Source: Desulfobacteraceae bacterium (GTDB taxonomy: Bacteria; Desulfobacterota; DSM-4660; Desulfatiglandales; Desulfatiglandaceae). Taken from it: a stretch of DNA of 9,559 nucleotides. The DNA lies in the NCBI GenBank assembly GCA_030589225.1, contig JAUUWD010000033.1, positions 1 through 9,559 on the forward strand. The letters are read 5' to 3'. A model generated the notes under the pieces. It saw only the letters and a program-made list of their open reading frames with translations, ran no database searches and had not been told where the DNA came from. The position numbers and the translations under genes were made by a program. The number at the start of each line of letters is the position of its first letter. Positions within the stretch are counted from its first letter, which is position 1. Positions 6,368 through 9,559 of the stretch are shown here, one piece after another.

Positions 6368-7951
6368 TTAAATCCTATTCAATTTCTTATAGGTTCTTTT
6401 ATTGTTCTTGTAGATAGAGAGAAATGCCTTAAACAATTCGTCATAGATCTTGCGGTTTTCCGGATTCGGTTTATAGGTGTTGGCTATTTCGGTAAGTCCA
6501 GGGATATCATTGAAGCTGAGGTATCCCAAAGAAACAGCACCCAGGAATGCAGCACCTCGAAGGTTTGCCTGAACGGGGTCCCTGACCTGCTTAATGGTCC
6601 GGTCAAAAACATCAGCATGAATCTGGCACCAAACATTGGAATTGGCACCGCCGCCAATCATCCTGATTGGATCTATTCGCCGTTTGATAAACTTCTCCAC
6701 ATATCGGAGCAGCCATTTTCCATTGTAGGCCACTCCCTCGAAAACGGCCCTTATGAAATCCCCCCGTGTGGTTTTCAAAGACTGGTTGAAAAATCCGGCT
6801 CGAACAGAAGAGTTGTCTATGGGTGTCCGTTCTCCATAAAGCCAGGGCGTAAAAATAACCTTGTTGCTTCCAGCGGGGACCTTTTCCACGATCCTGTCAA
6901 AGATCTTGTAAATGTCCGAGGGTTTTGCCCCTGCCGGTAATTCATCATCGCCATACAGGATATTATCCCTCAGGAAGTTCAGGCAAGCGCCGGCCGTTTC
7001 CTGCTCATTGGCGACAAAATACCTTTGGGGAATTGCCGATGGAAGGGATGCCATGTTGTGGAATATATCCGTCTTCTTGAACGGCACATGGCATGTAAGC
7101 CAGGATGACGTTCCGATGTAAAGGTGTCCCTCATAATCCCGTACAGCGCCGGACCCAATTGCCGCGCTTGGGATATCAGGAGTTCCCATTACAACCTTTA
7201 AATCCCTCCTTAACCCCAGTTCATCAGCAATCTCTTTCCTGACCGGGCCAAGTATGTCAACTGCGCGTTTAAGCTCTGGAAACTTTTCACGGTCAATGGT
7301 TGATAGATTGATTAAATCATTATTATATGCCACATTTGCGATGTTCCTGTTATCGGTCACCCAGTGAAGGGCGATAGAGTCGAAAGAGGCGGCGAATCTG
7401 CCGGTAAACCGGAGATTTATGTAGTCTTTTGGTTCGAGAAACTTGTAAGTCTTTTTGTATACCTCGGGATGTTGGCTTTTTATATATAATATATGGGCAA
7501 TGGGATCCTTACCCGAATGGGTAGGCACGCCCCCGGTCAATCTGATCCATTTCAACAATTTCAAGACATTGTAACCTTCAAACCTGATCAATCCATCTGT
7601 TATTTCCTTGACGTACCGGCCACCCCGAGAGTCCATCCAGATGATGGCATTGGTCAGATGGTTGCCTCCCCTGTCCACAGCAACTGTCCCTGACCACTGG
7701 GACGTGCAACAGATTGCCACAATATCGTCAACGGGAACCAATCCCTTGCCAAGCAGTCTCTTCATGGTATCTTTTATGGCATCCCACCAATCATCAGGTC
7801 TCTGCTCTGCCCCTCCGTTTGGTAAAAGGAGAACCGGTGTTTCCTCAAACTCCCAATTGACAACTTCTCCGAACGTAGAAACCAGGGCGGACTTGGGTCC
7901 TGAAGTCCCAAGATCAATTGCGATGATGTATTTGTCAGAATTCGTTGACAT
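6368..7951 (-). CDS. FGGY-family carbohydrate kinase, xylulokinase-like
   Basis: A 527-residue cytosolic ASKHA-fold kinase that transfers phosphate from ATP to a hydroxyl of a sugar, polyol or similar small molecule. Numbered from the ATG at 7951: phosphate-1 loop AIDLGTSGPKSALV (11-24), WMDSRG (105-110), the catalytic-Asp segment GTPDIPSAAIGSG (256-268, Asp259), GTSSWL (280-285), PWLYGERTP (369-377) and the FGGY C-terminal signature region GGGANSNVWCQIHADVF (433-449). It is closest in style to xylulokinases, but substrate residues cannot be read with confidence. The frame stays open to an ATG at 8020, adding 23 unconserved residues. I prefer 7951 because the kinase fold starts right after it, a weak AGG precedes it, no ribosome site precedes 8020, and a candidate promoter lies between the two. 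It is the first gene of an operon with the S1P-lyase-like gene. Confidence 0.9.
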   Translation of the reverse strand: MSTNSDKYIIAIDLGTSGPKSALVSTFGEVVNWEFEETPVLLLPNGGAEQRPDDWWDAIKDTMKRLLGKGLVPVDDIVAICCTSQWSGTVAVDRGGNHLTNAIIWMDSRGGRYVKEITDGLIRFEGYNVLKLLKWIRLTGGVPTHSGKDPIAHILYIKSQHPEVYKKTYKFLEPKDYINLRFTGRFAASFDSIALHWVTDNRNIANVAYNNDLINLSTIDREKFPELKRAVDILGPVRKEIADELGLRRDLKVVMGTPDIPSAAIGSGAVRDYEGHLYIGTSSWLTCHVPFKKTDIFHNMASLPSAIPQRYFVANEQETAGACLNFLRDNILYGDDELPAGAKPSDIYKIFDRIVEKVPAGSNKVIFTPWLYGERTPIDNSSVRAGFFNQSLKTTRGDFIRAVFEGVAYNGKWLLRYVEKFIKRRIDPIRMIGGGANSNVWCQIHADVFDRTIKQVRDPVQANLRGAAFLGAVSLGYLSFNDIPGLTEIANTYKPNPENRKIYDELFKAFLSIYKNNKRTYKKLNRI

Positions 7952-7986
7952 ATAACCTAAACCTTGTCTATCAGCCCCTTTTCCTG

Positions 7987-8016
7987 ATAATAATGTTCTT
8001 GTAGCATATTTGTAAC
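7987..8016 (-). promoter_or_regulatory. Candidate promoter for the kinase-lyase operon
   Basis: On the minus strand GTTACA (8016 to 8011) and TATTAT (7992 to 7987) are spaced 18 bases apart, matching the sigma70 consensus at four and five of six positions. A start near 7980 would fall downstream of the ATG at 8020, which supports the shorter kinase start at 7951. The region is A/T rich, so a chance match is quite possible. Confidence 0.3.
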
Positions 8017-8053
8017 ACATGAAAAAATAATTGAAAAGAAGTGGAAGGGAGAA

Positions 8054-9406
8054 ATGGCTGTTAAAACAAACATTTTTAGAGAATATGACATCCGAGGTGT
8101 TGTACCTGATGAGTTAAACAAAGACATAGTTCACCTTCTGGGCCTTGCCATGGGAACTTACTACAATGACAAAGGTGCCGGGCGGATATCTCTGGGCCGT
8201 GACTGCCGCTTGAGCTCTCCTGATCTGTCAAGTTGGCTCATTGAGGGGCTCATGGAATCTGGCGTGGAGGTTGTGGATGTGGGGATGGTCCCTACGCCGC
8301 TCCTTTACTTTTCCCTCCACCAACTGCAGGTGGACGGTGGGGTTCAGATCACTGGCAGTCATAATCCACCGGAATTCAACGGCTTCAAGATTTGCCTGGG
8401 TAAAGCTTCTATTTTCGGTGAAGAGATCCAGAAGATCAGGAAGATTATAGAATCAGATGATTTCAGACAGGGGCATGGAAAACTGGAGAAGGCCGATATG
8501 GTTGATCCTTATCTCCGCTACCTGGAGAAAAATATTGTGCCCGGTCCAGTCAAAAGAAGGGTCGTTGTGGATGCCGGTAATGGAGCCGGCGGTCCGGTGG
8601 GCTGCGATGTCTACAGGCGGATCGGGTTTGACGTTATTCCCCTTTTTTGCGAGCCGGACGGGAGATTTCCCAATCACCATCCTGACCCAACGCTCCCTGA
8701 AAACCTTGAGACCTTGATTTCCAGGGTGGCCGAGACCTCTGCTGACCTTGGAATTGCTTTTGATGGGGATGCGGATCGAATAGGTGTGGTAGATCAGGAG
8801 GGGAGTATTATCTGGGGAGACCAGTTGCTGATTATCTTTTCCCGGGATTTGCTCACGCGCCATCCGGGCGGTAAAATTATCGGGGAAGTAAAATGTTCAC
8901 AGGTGCTGTACGACGATATCGAGAAACACGGTGGACAGCCCATCATGTGGAAGGCCGGTCATTCCCTTATCAAGAGCAAAATGAAAGAAGTGGGCGCGCT
9001 GTTAGCCGGGGAGATGAGCGGGCACCTCTTTTTTTCCGAGAGGTACTTTGGTTATGATGATGCCATCTATGCGGGCGCTCGGCTTCTGGAGATCCTCTCT
9101 AAAACTGAGAGATCCCTTAAAGAGCTTTTGGCTGATATTCCGAGGATGGTGAACACCCCGGAAATCCGCATGGATTGCCCTGACGATAAAAAATTTCAGG
9201 TGGTGGCTGAGTTGGTCGAGGAGTTCAAAAAAGATTATATGGTGATCGATGTGGATGGGGCCAGGGTGCTCTTTGATGAGGGCTGGGGTTTGGTAAGGGC
9301 CTCCAATACCCAACCGGTTTTAGTGCTCCGTTTTGAGGCGAAAGATGAAAGCGGCCTTGAAAAAATCGGAAATATTTTTATGGACAAGGTGAAAAGTCGA
9401 TTGTAA
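8054..9406 (+). CDS. Phosphomannomutase/phosphoglucomutase (AlgC/ManB family)
   Basis: A 450-residue alpha-D-phosphohexomutase that interconverts mannose-6-P with mannose-1-P and/or glucose-6-P with glucose-1-P, feeding GDP-mannose or UDP-glucose for surface polysaccharide. All four domain signatures are present: FREYDIRG (8-15) at the N-terminus, the active-site phosphoserine loop TGSHNPPEFNGFK (100-112, Ser102), the Mg-binding loop DGDADR (237-242), the sugar-specificity loop GEMSGHLFF (319-327) and the C-terminal phosphate-binding loop RASNTQP (415-421). GEMSGH is the form found in PMM/PGM bifunctional enzymes, so dual specificity is likely but inferred. GGAAGG at 8043-8048 lies five bases before the ATG. 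It is divergent from the kinase gene across a 102-base intergenic region, and nothing follows it on the same strand in the window. Confidence 0.95.
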   Translation: MAVKTNIFREYDIRGVVPDELNKDIVHLLGLAMGTYYNDKGAGRISLGRDCRLSSPDLSSWLIEGLMESGVEVVDVGMVPTPLLYFSLHQLQVDGGVQITGSHNPPEFNGFKICLGKASIFGEEIQKIRKIIESDDFRQGHGKLEKADMVDPYLRYLEKNIVPGPVKRRVVVDAGNGAGGPVGCDVYRRIGFDVIPLFCEPDGRFPNHHPDPTLPENLETLISRVAETSADLGIAFDGDADRIGVVDQEGSIIWGDQLLIIFSRDLLTRHPGGKIIGEVKCSQVLYDDIEKHGGQPIMWKAGHSLIKSKMKEVGALLAGEMSGHLFFSERYFGYDDAIYAGARLLEILSKTERSLKELLADIPRMVNTPEIRMDCPDDKKFQVVAELVEEFKKDYMVIDVDGARVLFDEGWGLVRASNTQPVLVLRFEAKDESGLEKIGNIFMDKVKSRL

Positions 9407-9428
9407 TAAGGGCTCGGCAAAAAAATAA

Positions 9429-9491
9429 TCCCGCCTGGGCGGGACAGAATTGGCGCCCAGATTCATGTTAGATTTATTTATTTTTTTCTTT
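9429..9491 (+). terminator. Possible terminator region after the phosphohexomutase gene
   Basis: Two mutually exclusive hairpins follow the stop codon. One is TCCCGC-CTGG-GCGGGA at 9429-9444; the other pairs CTGGGCG (9435-9441) with CGCCCAG (9454-9460) over a 12-base loop. A T-rich tract runs from about 9472 to 9491 (seventeen Ts in twenty bases). The gap of roughly 12 bases between stem and T tract is longer than in a canonical intrinsic terminator, so activity is uncertain. Confidence 0.4.
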
Positions 9492-9507
9492 TGGTCGCCT
9501 AATGTAC

Positions 9508-9540
9508 TACCCTGATTGAGTGATGCTCAATTAGGTGGTA
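9508..9540. repeat. Imperfect palindrome near the window end
   Basis: ATTGAG (9515-9520) and CTCAAT (9526-9531) form a perfect six-base stem around TGATG. The stem extends outward imperfectly, through a bulge, to TACC (9508-9511) and GGTA (9537-9540). It could be an operator for a gene beyond the window, part of a repeat, or an mRNA 3' structure. No coding frame is attached to it here. Confidence 0.4.
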
Positions 9541-9559
9541 TTGGGTATTGGTTTTAAGG

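Noticed and set aside
6368..8020. Longer kinase start at ATG 8020 (550 residues)
   Set aside because: The extra 23 residues do not resemble FGGY kinases, there is no ribosome site before 8020, and the candidate promoter would start transcription after it.
7999..8038. Plus-strand promoter for the phosphohexomutase gene
   Set aside because: TTGTAG and TTGTAA can serve as weak -35 boxes, but no acceptable -10 box lies 16-18 bases downstream of either.
8453..8863. Minus-strand open frame of 136 codons within the phosphohexomutase gene
   Set aside because: Antisense to the conserved mutase domains and no family resemblance.

Overview
The window looks like ordinary chromosomal DNA from an anaerobic Gram-negative bacterium, most likely a Desulfobacterota (former Deltaproteobacteria) member. 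This placement is an inference from three things: menaquinone rather than ubiquinone genes, the style of the DinG-like helicase and kinase proteins, and short inverted-repeat intergenic elements of the 'TTTTTACGAGACCGTC' kind that I associate from memory with that group. No phylogenetic marker such as rRNA is present.

Layout, left to right. (1) 55-1670, minus strand: menG then menA, the last two steps of menaquinone synthesis, coupled by a 4-base stop/start overlap. (2) 1685-2077: a gene-poor stretch of nested inverted repeats. It holds a TGAAC-rich repeat, a C/G-rich palindrome, a 98-bp inverted-repeat element, and what looks like the N-terminal stub of a four-helix-bundle (23S rRNA intervening-sequence type) protein that now runs into the menG ribosome binding site. 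(3) 2078-4566, minus strand: a DinG/YoaA/XPD-type Fe-S helicase followed by an overlapping Nudix hydrolase. A good sigma70-like promoter sits so close to the helicase ATG that the mRNA may be leaderless. (4) 4634-4803: a 144-bp hairpin element with 17-bp terminal inverted repeats, plus a decayed second end beside it. Its last bases supply part of the stop codon of the neighbouring gene. (5) 4802-7951, minus strand: a two-gene operon of an FGGY-family kinase and a sphingosine-1-phosphate-lyase-like PLP enzyme. (6) 8054-9406, plus strand, divergent from the kinase: a phosphomannomutase/phosphoglucomutase. (7) 9407-9559: non-coding tail with competing hairpins and a T-rich tract.

Most genes are housekeeping. 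The least ordinary biology is the kinase plus S1P-lyase-like pair. In eukaryotes S1P lyase splits a phosphorylated amino-alcohol, and here it is transcribed directly behind a small-molecule kinase of the sugar-kinase family, so a phosphorylate-then-cleave route for an unidentified substrate is a reasonable hypothesis. The other interest lies in the repeat elements, the gene stub, the possible leaderless start and the non-canonical starts.
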